From Chloroflexota bacterium (lineage in GTDB: Bacteria; Chloroflexota; Anaerolineae; Ardenticatenales; Ardenticatenaceae), in NCBI GenBank assembly GCA_003520455.1, contig DOUV01000587.1, positions 1 through 21,528 on the forward strand: a stretch of 21,528 bases of DNA, read 5' to 3'. Each line of letters opens with the position of its first letter. Within the stretch, counting starts at the first letter, position 1. A model generated the notes under the pieces. It ran no database searches, was not told the DNA's origin, and saw nothing but the letters and a program-made list of their open reading frames with translations. Positions 14,862-21,528 of the stretch are shown piece after piece. Made by a program: the position numbers and the translations under genes.

Positions 14862-16382
14862 ATGAAAAAGTTACTTCCGGTGGCGCTCGTAATAGTGGCC
14901 TTGCTCGCGGCTGGGTGTGGAGGTGCTGCGACTCAAGCTCCCACTGCGACACAGGCTGCCGCTCCAACCCAAGCGCCCGCCCCAACGCAAGCGGCTGCGC
15001 CGACAGAAGCAGCGACCGCCACAGAAGCTGCGGCGCCGACAGAAGCTCCGACTGCAGCCACCACGGCTCCCACTTCGCAGCCAGCTGCCGGTGCGACGAC
15101 CTTGAACATTGTCTGTCGTTGCGTGGCCGGAGGGGTCAACGCCAATCAGGTCAAATTCATTACCGAATACGTCATTCCGAAATTCCAAGACCAGATGGCA
15201 AAGGAAGGGAAGTCAGTCACGGTCAACCTTGTCCAGTTCGGTGGCAGCGACGAGCAACTCAAGCAGCAATACGCGCTTGACCTCAAAGTTGGTCAGGGTT
15301 CGGACGTGATGGCATTCGATGGATTCTGGGTGCCAGAGTTTGTTGCAGGTGGTTTGCTCAAGCCACTGGACGAGGTCGCAGGTCCGGATGTGCCCAAGTG
15401 GGAGGGCTGGTCGCACATTCCGGAAAACGTCCAGGCGTTATTGAGCTACCAGGGCAAGGTGTATGGTATCCCCATTGGCACCGACGCCCGCGCGATCTGG
15501 TACCGGAAAGACATCTTCAAGCAGGCAGGCCTGCCCGACAATTGGCAGCCCACCAGTTGGGATGATCTTCTCAGTGCGGCGCGTACCATCAAGCAAGCCA
15601 TGCCGGATGTGACCCCGATTCAACTGGATGCAGGCACGGCGATGGGCGAGGCGACGACGCTCCAGGGCTGGTACATGGTCGTTACCGGCGCAGGAGCGAA
15701 CGTGTACGACTTCGATAACAACAAGTACATCGTCAAAGGCCAGCCGATCCTGGATGGGCTCAACTTTTACAAGATGATCTACATCGACGACAAGTTGGGC
15801 GATGCGCGTTTGCAGCTGTTGAAAGATGGCCGCCAGCAATCGTTCCTCGAATTCCGCGACGGCAAGATCGCGATGCTGGTCGAAGGCGACTTCTTCTGGC
15901 GTTCGGTGCTCGCCACGGGGGACACCAAGCTGGAAAATCGTGACGAACTCGTCACGTTTGCCAAGATGCCGGCGGAGAAGCCAGGAATGGGGATTCGCGG
16001 TCAGGATTTTGTCACCGCGTCTGGAGGCGGCGGCTATGTCCTCAACCCGAATACCAGGCACCCGACGGAAGCGTGGGAGCTCCTGGCATTCATGAACAGC
16101 AAAGAGGCGTTGGATTGGCTCCAACAACTCGAGCCGCGGATTCGCTCGCGCGACGACGTACCGGTTCCAAACGATCCGGTGATGACGGCGCTGGCGAAGG
16201 AGTTGCTCCCGATCACCACCATTCGTCCGGCCGATCCGGACTATCCGAAAGTCTCACAAGCGATCCAGCTGATGACCGAACAGGTCGTCTCGGGTGAGAA
16301 ATCGCCTCAGGAGGCTGCGGACGTCTATGCCAAGTCGGTAACCGACATCGTCGGTGCAGACAGGGTCGAGGAAGCGCAATAG
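14862..16382 (+). CDS. ABC transporter sugar-binding lipoprotein, family 1 (CUT1 type)
   Basis: This 506-residue extracytoplasmic binding protein serves the second importer. The signal peptide MKKLLPVALVIVALLAAGC has a clear lipobox with the lipidated Cys at C19. Residues about 22-75 form a low-complexity Ala/Pro/Thr linker, a common feature of Chloroflexota lipoproteins. The mature domain begins at TTLNIVCRCVAGGVNANQ and shows family 1 landmarks: DVMAFDGFWVPEFVAGGLLKPLDE, YGIPIGTDARAIWYRKDIFKQAG, TSWDDLLSAARTI, GDFFWRSVL and EAWELLAFMNSKEAL. Two cysteines at the mature start (CRC) are unusual. ATG 14862 has AAGGAG at 14849-14854. With the GH38 mannosidase downstream, an alpha-mannoside or related glycoside is a reasonable but unproven ligand. 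Confidence 0.94.
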   Translation: MKKLLPVALVIVALLAAGCGGAATQAPTATQAAAPTQAPAPTQAAAPTEAATATEAAAPTEAPTAATTAPTSQPAAGATTLNIVCRCVAGGVNANQVKFITEYVIPKFQDQMAKEGKSVTVNLVQFGGSDEQLKQQYALDLKVGQGSDVMAFDGFWVPEFVAGGLLKPLDEVAGPDVPKWEGWSHIPENVQALLSYQGKVYGIPIGTDARAIWYRKDIFKQAGLPDNWQPTSWDDLLSAARTIKQAMPDVTPIQLDAGTAMGEATTLQGWYMVVTGAGANVYDFDNNKYIVKGQPILDGLNFYKMIYIDDKLGDARLQLLKDGRQQSFLEFRDGKIAMLVEGDFFWRSVLATGDTKLENRDELVTFAKMPAEKPGMGIRGQDFVTASGGGGYVLNPNTRHPTEAWELLAFMNSKEALDWLQQLEPRIRSRDDVPVPNDPVMTALAKELLPITTIRPADPDYPKVSQAIQLMTEQVVSGEKSPQEAADVYAKSVTDIVGADRVEEAQ

Positions 16383-16396
16383 GAAACGGAAGACGC

Positions 16397-16420
16397 GGGG
16401 GCGCACGGCCGTGCGCCCCC
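16397..16420. terminator. 24-bp perfect GC-rich palindrome after the sugar-binding protein gene
   Basis: GGGGGCGCACGG (16397-16408) is followed directly by its exact reverse complement (16409-16420), 14 bases after the stop codon. A pyrimidine-rich but T-poor tail follows. It probably protects or partly terminates the binding-protein transcript so that permeases are made at a lower level. The first importer has the same arrangement at 10531-10558. Confidence 0.65.
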
Positions 16421-16466
16421 AGCGATTCCCTCTTCTTGACTCAAGCGCTGTAAGGACCGGAATTCG

Positions 16467-17375
16467 ATGGAAGAACAACGTGCTATCCTCTCCACGCGAA
16501 GCGGTTTTCTTTTCCTGTTACCTGCGACGATCTTCATCGCGATCTTTCTGATTTTTCCGTTTCTCTGGATCTTTTATCTCAGCTTTACGAATCAGACGTT
16601 GACCGGCGCGACTTCCGCCCGTCCGAGCTTTGTCGGGCTGAGCAACTACCTCAGCCTCTTTGATTTTCAGCACTGGCTCACGAGGGGGCAATTCGGAAGC
16701 TCGTTGATCATCACCGCCGAGTTTGTGGTTGGGTCCGGGTTGGTCGGCCAGGTCGTATTGGGGTTGAGTCTTGCGATTGCATTCTACCGGCGTAAAGGTA
16801 CGTTGCGCGAAATTGTGTACACTCTCGTCATCATGGCGTGGATCATTCCCGAGGTTGTCGTCGCGTTTGCGTGGGTCGCGTTTCTCGACCGCGACAATGG
16901 GACGCTCAACTTGATCCTCAGCCAGATCGGCCTGGGCCATCCCGATTGGCAATTGCAGTACGCACTACCGTCGATCATTATTTTTAACACCTGGCGCGGC
17001 ACAGCCTTTTCGATGCTGCTCTTTTCATCCGCGCTCGCCACGATCCCGCCATCATATCTTGAGACCGCCGAAGTTGCCGGGGCATCCACCTGGCAGAAAC
17101 TGCGTGACATTCTGCTGCCACTCTTGCGCGGTCATATCTTGACGGATCTGATCCTGATCACGCTCTGGACCTTCAATACATTCACCCCCTTCCTCATTAC
17201 GAATGGTGGGCCCGCTTTCAAGACTGAGGTCATCTCGATCTTCACGTACCGGATTGCGTTCCAGTTCTTTGACTTTGGACTCGGTGCGGCGATAGCAGTC
17301 GTCGTCATGCTCATCAATTTAGCACTGGCGCTGATCTATCTTGGGATGCTGCGCCGACAGGCGGTGTACGCATGA
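16467..17375 (+). CDS. ABC sugar transporter permease (MalF/UgpA-like)
   Basis: The first channel subunit of the CUT1 importer has 302 residues and six predicted membrane segments. The first is residues about 13-37 (FLFLLPATIFIAIFLIFPFL). The coupling loop is YLETAEVAGASTWQKLRDIL followed by LPLLR, the EAA motif of the family. WTFNTFTPFLITNGGP is the conserved region after it. ATG 16467 follows AAGGA at 16452-16456. The gene ends in ATGA, overlapping its partner. Its DNA is visibly less GC-rich than the first importer's permeases. Confidence 0.94.
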   Translation: MEEQRAILSTRSGFLFLLPATIFIAIFLIFPFLWIFYLSFTNQTLTGATSARPSFVGLSNYLSLFDFQHWLTRGQFGSSLIITAEFVVGSGLVGQVVLGLSLAIAFYRRKGTLREIVYTLVIMAWIIPEVVVAFAWVAFLDRDNGTLNLILSQIGLGHPDWQLQYALPSIIIFNTWRGTAFSMLLFSSALATIPPSYLETAEVAGASTWQKLRDILLPLLRGHILTDLILITLWTFNTFTPFLITNGGPAFKTEVISIFTYRIAFQFFDFGLGAAIAVVVMLINLALALIYLGMLRRQAVYA

Positions 17376-18202
17376 AGCTCATCCTGAAGATTCTCTCTCG
17401 TCTGCTGTATTACGCGTTTGTGGGGCTCATCATCGCGTTCTTCGCACTTCCCTTGTTTTGGCTTGCGCTCACGCCCTTTAACCCGGCGGCAACGCTTTCG
17501 GTAAAGCTTCCTCAGCAGCCTACGCTCGATAACTTCCGTGCGGTCTTTAACAATACATTTGCAATGCGCGCCCTTTTCCAGAACAATTTGATTTTGGCGA
17601 CCGGCACAATGCTGGGCGTCACATTCCTGGCCGCAATGGCGGCATACGCGCTCTCCCGCACGAGACTACCCGGACGGGACATTTTGACGTACGTGTTGAT
17701 CCTCTTCTCATCTGTAGTCACCGGCACCGCCGCGATGGTTCCGATCTTTTTGATCATCTACAACTTGGGGTTGATCGATACGTACCTCGGCGTTATTCTA
17801 GTCTTTATCGGTGGACTGCTCCCCGCCGGGATATTCATCATGCGCGACTTTGTGGATAGCATCCCGCGCTCGTATGAGGAATCGGCGCTCGTAGCGGGCG
17901 CAACACCGCGGCGAATTTTTTGGGATGTAGCGCTCCCGCTCATTCGACCCGGGATGATGGTCGTCGCGATTTGGGCCTTCGTCCAAGCCTGGGGCGCATT
18001 CCTCATCCCCTTTATCTTGCTGCGCAGCCCCGACCGGATGCCGGCATCGATTGCCGTGTATTCGTTCTATACTGAAGCGGGTACGCCGAACGTGACGCTT
18101 GTCGCCGCGTATTCGGTGCTCTACACTCTACCCGTGCTTGTGCTCTATCTGCTCGTGAACTGGCGGTACGGTTTTCGGTTCTTTGGAGGGATCAAGCGAT
18201 AG
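17372..18202 (+). CDS. ABC sugar transporter permease (MalG/UgpE-like)
   Basis: The second channel subunit has 276 residues, with six hydrophobic segments starting YYAFVGLIIAFFALPLFWLA. The EAA loop reads YEESALVAGATPRRIFWDVA followed by LPLIRPG. The C-terminal region ends FRFFGGIKR, as in many MalG-like proteins (GxxxGGxKG type). The ATG overlaps the preceding stop by four bases (ATGA), indicating translational coupling, and the ATPase gene starts one base after its stop. Confidence 0.94.
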   Translation: MKLILKILSRLLYYAFVGLIIAFFALPLFWLALTPFNPAATLSVKLPQQPTLDNFRAVFNNTFAMRALFQNNLILATGTMLGVTFLAAMAAYALSRTRLPGRDILTYVLILFSSVVTGTAAMVPIFLIIYNLGLIDTYLGVILVFIGGLLPAGIFIMRDFVDSIPRSYEESALVAGATPRRIFWDVALPLIRPGMMVVAIWAFVQAWGAFLIPFILLRSPDRMPASIAVYSFYTEAGTPNVTLVAAYSVLYTLPVLVLYLLVNWRYGFRFFGGIKR

Positions 18203-18203
18203 T

Positions 18204-19304
18204 ATGGCCCAAATTGTCCTCGACAACGTCACGAAACTCTTTGGCCATGTTGCCGCTGTCAACGAGGTCAACCTGAAGATTCACGACGGCGAGTTCTTTG
18301 CCCTGCTTGGTCCCTCCGGTTGCGGCAAAACGACCACATTGCGAATGATTGCAGGGTTGGAGACCCCGACCACCGGCTCTATTTTCATCAATCAACGGGA
18401 TGTCACCGAGCTCCCGCCCCGCGTCCGCGATGTGGCCATGGTTTTCCAGGATTATGCCCTCTACCCGCATATGACGCTGCTCGACAACATCGGGTACCCA
18501 TTGAAAGTGCGCGGCGTGGGCCACGGTGAGCTGCGCGCTCGCGTGACCGAGGCCGCCAGGAGTCTGAATATCGACCATCTGCTCGACCGGCGGCCGAGTC
18601 AACTGTCGGGTGGTCAGCAGCAACGGGCGGCTGTCGCGCGGGCGATCGTCCATCATGCGCAGGTTTTTCTCTTTGACGAGCCGCTCAGTAATCTTGACGC
18701 CAAGCTCCGTGTCGAAGCGCGCGGTTTTCTCAAGTACCTGCAGCATGAACTGGGCGTCACCACGATCTACGTCACGCATGACCAGGCGGAAGCGATGGCG
18801 TTGGCCGACCGAATTGCCATTATGGACCAGGGCAGAGTCATCCAGGTTGGCGCACCGCTCGAGGTGTACCGTCGGCCGCAAACGGTGTTCGTCGCCGGGT
18901 TCCTCGGCAGCCCGCCGATGAATCTCCTCACAGGCCGGATCGATCTTGCGAAAAAACAGATTCTGATTAATTGTGTAGGGCTCAGTTTCGAGGGATTCCC
19001 ATGTTGGAACGATCTCGTACAACAGGCCGGCGACGGTGAGGGGTTGATCTTGGGTGTTCGCCCCGAGCATATCACCCTGTATCCAGAACAAACCGATTTT
19101 GCTTTCCCCGGCGACGTCTATGTGACGCAACCGCTCGGCGCGGAGTCGTTGGTCAATCTTCAAGTTGGGGACGAGGCTGTTTCTGTACGCCTCTTCACCG
19201 ATGAGCCACCCAGGCTCTCGGGACGCATTTGGATCAGGCCTGACCCAGAGCGCATCTTTTTCTATCGCAGCAGCGGTGAGTTGATCGCAACGGCGAGTTC
19301 CTGA
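18204..19304 (+). CDS. ABC sugar transporter ATPase (MsmK/UgpC/MalK-like)
   Basis: This 366-residue ATPase energises the CUT1 importer. Walker A GPSGCGKTT is at 36-44, the Q-loop is VFQDYALYPHM, the signature is LSGGQQQR, Walker B is VFLFDEPLSNLDAKLR and the switch His is in YVTHDQAEA. A C-terminal OB-fold/TOBE-type regulatory domain (about 240-366) contains LGVRPEHITLYPE and RIWIRPDPERIFFY. ATG 18204 is chosen over TTG 18183 because it starts the family sequence (IVLDNVTKLFG); GGAGGG lies at 18185-18190, slightly far. Many sugar importers lack a dedicated ATPase gene and share one, so its presence here makes the operon self-sufficient. Confidence 0.95.
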   Translation: MAQIVLDNVTKLFGHVAAVNEVNLKIHDGEFFALLGPSGCGKTTTLRMIAGLETPTTGSIFINQRDVTELPPRVRDVAMVFQDYALYPHMTLLDNIGYPLKVRGVGHGELRARVTEAARSLNIDHLLDRRPSQLSGGQQQRAAVARAIVHHAQVFLFDEPLSNLDAKLRVEARGFLKYLQHELGVTTIYVTHDQAEAMALADRIAIMDQGRVIQVGAPLEVYRRPQTVFVAGFLGSPPMNLLTGRIDLAKKQILINCVGLSFEGFPCWNDLVQQAGDGEGLILGVRPEHITLYPEQTDFAFPGDVYVTQPLGAESLVNLQVGDEAVSVRLFTDEPPRLSGRIWIRPDPERIFFYRSSGELIATASS

Positions 19305-19411
19305 AACGTGTGATGGCTTTCTGGACGGGACCGTGATGGGTCGTCCGTGGTAGAATCGTGCAAGCACCGCGCTGCCTTCAACCCGGAACCAGCTTCAACT
19401 CTGATGAACTG

Positions 19412-21528
19412 ATGAACACAGGCTCTTCTGCTATTTCACCGGTAACCGTTTTTGTCGTTTCCCACACCCACTGGGATCGCGAATGGTATGAGACCTTCCA
19501 ACAGTTCCGCCTGAAATTGGTGGATCTGGTCGACCAGGTTCTCAACCTGTTGGAGAATGAGCCCGGTTACGAGTTCTTCATGCTCGACGGGCAAGCGATC
19601 GTGCTGGAGGATTACCTCGCGATTCGGCCCGAGCGTGAGGCCGATCTTCGTCGCCTCGTCCAGGCAGGGCGGCTGCTCGTCGGTCCGTGGTACGTACTGC
19701 CCGACGAGTTCCTCGTGAGCCCGGAGGCTATCATCCGCAACCTTCAGCGCGGCCTGCGTGTGAGCCGGCGCTTCGGCGAGCCCATGATGATTGGCTACAT
19801 CCCCGATCCCTTTGGCCACATCGGCCAGATGCCCCAGATTCTGCACGGGTTTGGCATCAGCGCCGCGATGCTCACCCGAGGTCTGGGCGACGAGCCGGTA
19901 GAACTGCGCTGGCAGGCACCGGACGGCTCTATCGTGCTGCTCGTCTACCTGCGCGCAGGGGGCTACGGCAATTTTGCCTGGTTCCCCAAGCGGCCCGATC
20001 TGTTCGTGGCGGACCTCGCCGACCGGGTCCGGGAGTATCTGACCGGGGCGGCGACCCCGGAGGCGTTGCTGCTCAACGGGGTGGATCACCTCTTCCCTCA
20101 GCCCGAGCTGCCGCAACTCCTCGCTGCCGCGCGTGAGGCTCTGCCGGCGTGGACGATTCGCCACGCCGCGTTGCCGGACTATATCGCGGCCGTGCGCGCC
20201 AGCCTGGCGGCCGACGATCGGGCACTGCCACTCGTAGTAGGGGAGCTGCGCTCGCCGCAGCGGTTTCACCTCCTGCCGGCCGTGCTGTCAACGCGCATGT
20301 GGATCAAGCGGGCCAACGACGCGGCCGAGACGCTGCTCGAACGTTACGCCGAGCCGCTCAGTGCCTGGGGCCATCTGTTGGGCGGGCCGGATCGCAGCGC
20401 CCAGCTCGACGAGGCCTGGCACCTGTTGCTGGAGAATCACCCCCACGACTCGATCTGCGGCTGCTCGATCGACCAGGTGCACGAAGAGATGCGGCCGCGC
20501 TTCGCCGAGGTGATGCAGATCGGCGAGGCCCTGATGGGTGAGGGGCTCAACCGGTTGGCTGCCGCGGTGAATCTGCCTCCGGAGGAGCGAGGGAGCGAAG
20601 GAGTGGGAGAGCAGCCGGTTCCATCCGGCCACTTCGCTGCTCAGGTAGAGCCATGGCCGCGAGAGGAGCGGGCCGTCGTGGTCTTCAACCCGACACCCGC
20701 CGGCCATACCGGCCGAGTCGAGGTTGAGGTGCGGCTGCCCGGGCCTCCTCAAGCGGTCGAGGTAGTGGCCGAGGAGGGCAGCCGAATGCCCGCTGAGTGG
20801 CTCGTGCGGCCGGAAACCTTCCAGGGTGAGCGCGCCGTCGATGGAGATGAGTTCCGCCGTCTGTTGGCCAGCGCGCGGGTGGGCCACTTCAATTTCCGCC
20901 GCATCCGCAACCTGCGTCTGCGCATCGACGGAGAGGCGGCAGAGCTCGATATCCTCCTCCGCGACGATGAGCGCGCCCCCGATCTGACAAGCATACGCGC
21001 GACCCTCGACCGCATCGAAGCCGAGGCACCGCTGGACGCTGTCACCGAAGCGCGGGTGCGAACGCACTCCATGGCGACCGGGCGGTTGGCCTTCGTCGCG
21101 CGGGCTGTGCCTGGTCACGGCTACCAGACCTTCCGCTTGCTGCCGGCGAGGGAACGGAGGCGCGGCGGAGCAGAGGGGCGGGTAAGCGATTCTCCGTCCA
21201 ACGTGATCGAGAACGAGGTGTTCCGAGTTGGCGCCGATCGGGCAACTGGAACCCTCGTGCTTGAGGACAAGCGGACCGGGCGCGTGCTCCGAGGGCTGAA
21301 TCAACTGGTGGATGGTGGCGACGCCGGGGATCAGTACAGCTACAGTCCGCCCGCCGGCGATCGGCAGATTCTGGCACCGGCCCAGGTGGCGACCGTTCAG
21401 GTCGAGCGCTCAACGGTGGAGCAGGCACTCACGATGCGCTATTCCCTGGCCGTGCCGGCGGGCCTCGCTCCTGACCGCCAGGCCCGCAGCGAGGCGATCA
21501 CGCCGCTCGCCGTGATCGTGACGGCCCG
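19412..21528 (+). CDS. Alpha-mannosidase, glycoside hydrolase family 38 (3' partial)
   Basis: The frame stays open from ATG 19412 to the window end: 705 residues are visible and relatives are about 850-1,050 long. GH38 landmarks are SHTHWDREWY (17-26; zinc ligands H20 and D22), GPWYVLPDEFLVS, PDPFGHIGQMPQ with the zinc-binding nucleophile D132, and ENHPHDSICGCS with zinc ligand H345. The protein has no signal peptide, so it should act in the cytoplasm on imported alpha-mannosides. Bacterial relatives include mannosylglycerate hydrolase MngB and general alpha-mannosidases. It starts 107 bases after the importer ATPase and is probably part of that operon. Two loops of strongly purine-rich DNA (20581-20614 and about 21148-21182) interrupt the C-terminal half. 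No strong Shine-Dalgarno was found before the start. Confidence 0.93.
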   Translation, partial: MNTGSSAISPVTVFVVSHTHWDREWYETFQQFRLKLVDLVDQVLNLLENEPGYEFFMLDGQAIVLEDYLAIRPEREADLRRLVQAGRLLVGPWYVLPDEFLVSPEAIIRNLQRGLRVSRRFGEPMMIGYIPDPFGHIGQMPQILHGFGISAAMLTRGLGDEPVELRWQAPDGSIVLLVYLRAGGYGNFAWFPKRPDLFVADLADRVREYLTGAATPEALLLNGVDHLFPQPELPQLLAAAREALPAWTIRHAALPDYIAAVRASLAADDRALPLVVGELRSPQRFHLLPAVLSTRMWIKRANDAAETLLERYAEPLSAWGHLLGGPDRSAQLDEAWHLLLENHPHDSICGCSIDQVHEEMRPRFAEVMQIGEALMGEGLNRLAAAVNLPPEERGSEGVGEQPVPSGHFAAQVEPWPREERAVVVFNPTPAGHTGRVEVEVRLPGPPQAVEVVAEEGSRMPAEWLVRPETFQGERAVDGDEFRRLLASARVGHFNFRRIRNLRLRIDGEAAELDILLRDDERAPDLTSIRATLDRIEAEAPLDAVTEARVRTHSMATGRLAFVARAVPGHGYQTFRLLPARERRRGGAEGRVSDSPSNVIENEVFRVGADRATGTLVLEDKRTGRVLRGLNQLVDGGDAGDQYSYSPPAGDRQILAPAQVATVQVERSTVEQALTMRYSLAVPAGLAPDRQARSEAITPLAVIVTA

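Noticed and set aside
19323..19346. Bulged hairpin (GGACG..ACC / GGT-CGTCC) between the ATPase and mannosidase genes
   Set aside because: Two-base bulge, no T run after it, and a downstream TAGAAT lacks a matching -35; too weak to call as terminator or promoter.
1..21528. Search by eye for CRISPR arrays, tRNA or rRNA genes, transposases and phage genes
   Set aside because: No regularly spaced repeats, cloverleaf-like sequences or mobile-element proteins were recognised; weak or degenerate cases could be missed by eye.

Overview
The window is GC-rich (sampled 60-base lines range from about 47% to 70% GC). It carries fifteen protein genes, all on the + strand, with two cut by the window edges. 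No rRNA, tRNA, CRISPR array, transposase or phage gene was seen. Lipoprotein solute-binding proteins with Ala/Pro/Thr linkers or Val-Glu-Lys-type repeats, complete Opp-type and MalFGK-type sugar importers, and abundant Gfo/Idh/MocA and ThuA-like genes together suggest a free-living heterotroph, most like a member of the Chloroflexota. That assignment is inference from style; no marker gene is present.

Region 1 (1-6258) is a sugar oxidation and isomerisation block. It holds an IolE-like TIM-barrel isomerase/epimerase (5' end missing), a zinc-dependent medium-chain dehydrogenase, a Gfo/Idh/MocA oxidoreductase, a GntR-HTH/LacI-type-sensor regulator, a second Gfo/Idh/MocA oxidoreductase and a ThuA-like protein. 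The regulator gene has a clear promoter and an overlapping palindromic operator, which suggests autoregulation.

Region 2 (6242-12656) is a complete Opp/Dpp-type ABC importer in the order ATPase, ATPase, binding lipoprotein, permease, permease. The first ATPase start lies inside the end of the ThuA-like gene, so import and the oxidative enzymes are probably co-transcribed. Next come a PHP-type (CehA/McbA-like) metallohydrolase at 12857-14260 and a 601-base non-coding region. That region contains a consensus-like promoter, two identical 12-bp palindromes 169 bp apart (probably LacI-family operators) and a very strong ribosome binding site in front of a tiny reading frame.

Region 3 (14862-21528) is a second importer of the CUT1/maltose type (binding lipoprotein, two permeases, MsmK/UgpC-like ATPase), followed by a GH38 alpha-mannosidase cut by the window end. 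A likely reading is uptake of an alpha-mannoside-containing glycoside and its cytoplasmic hydrolysis.

In both importer operons a long, perfect GC-rich palindrome lies just after the binding-protein gene and before the permeases. This probably sets a higher level of binding protein than membrane components. As a working model, the locus imports oligosaccharides or glycosides by two routes and processes them by hydrolysis (GH38) and by oxidation to keto-sugars (two Gfo/Idh/MocA enzymes, ThuA-like protein, zinc dehydrogenase, isomerase). The substrates are not proven by the sequence.
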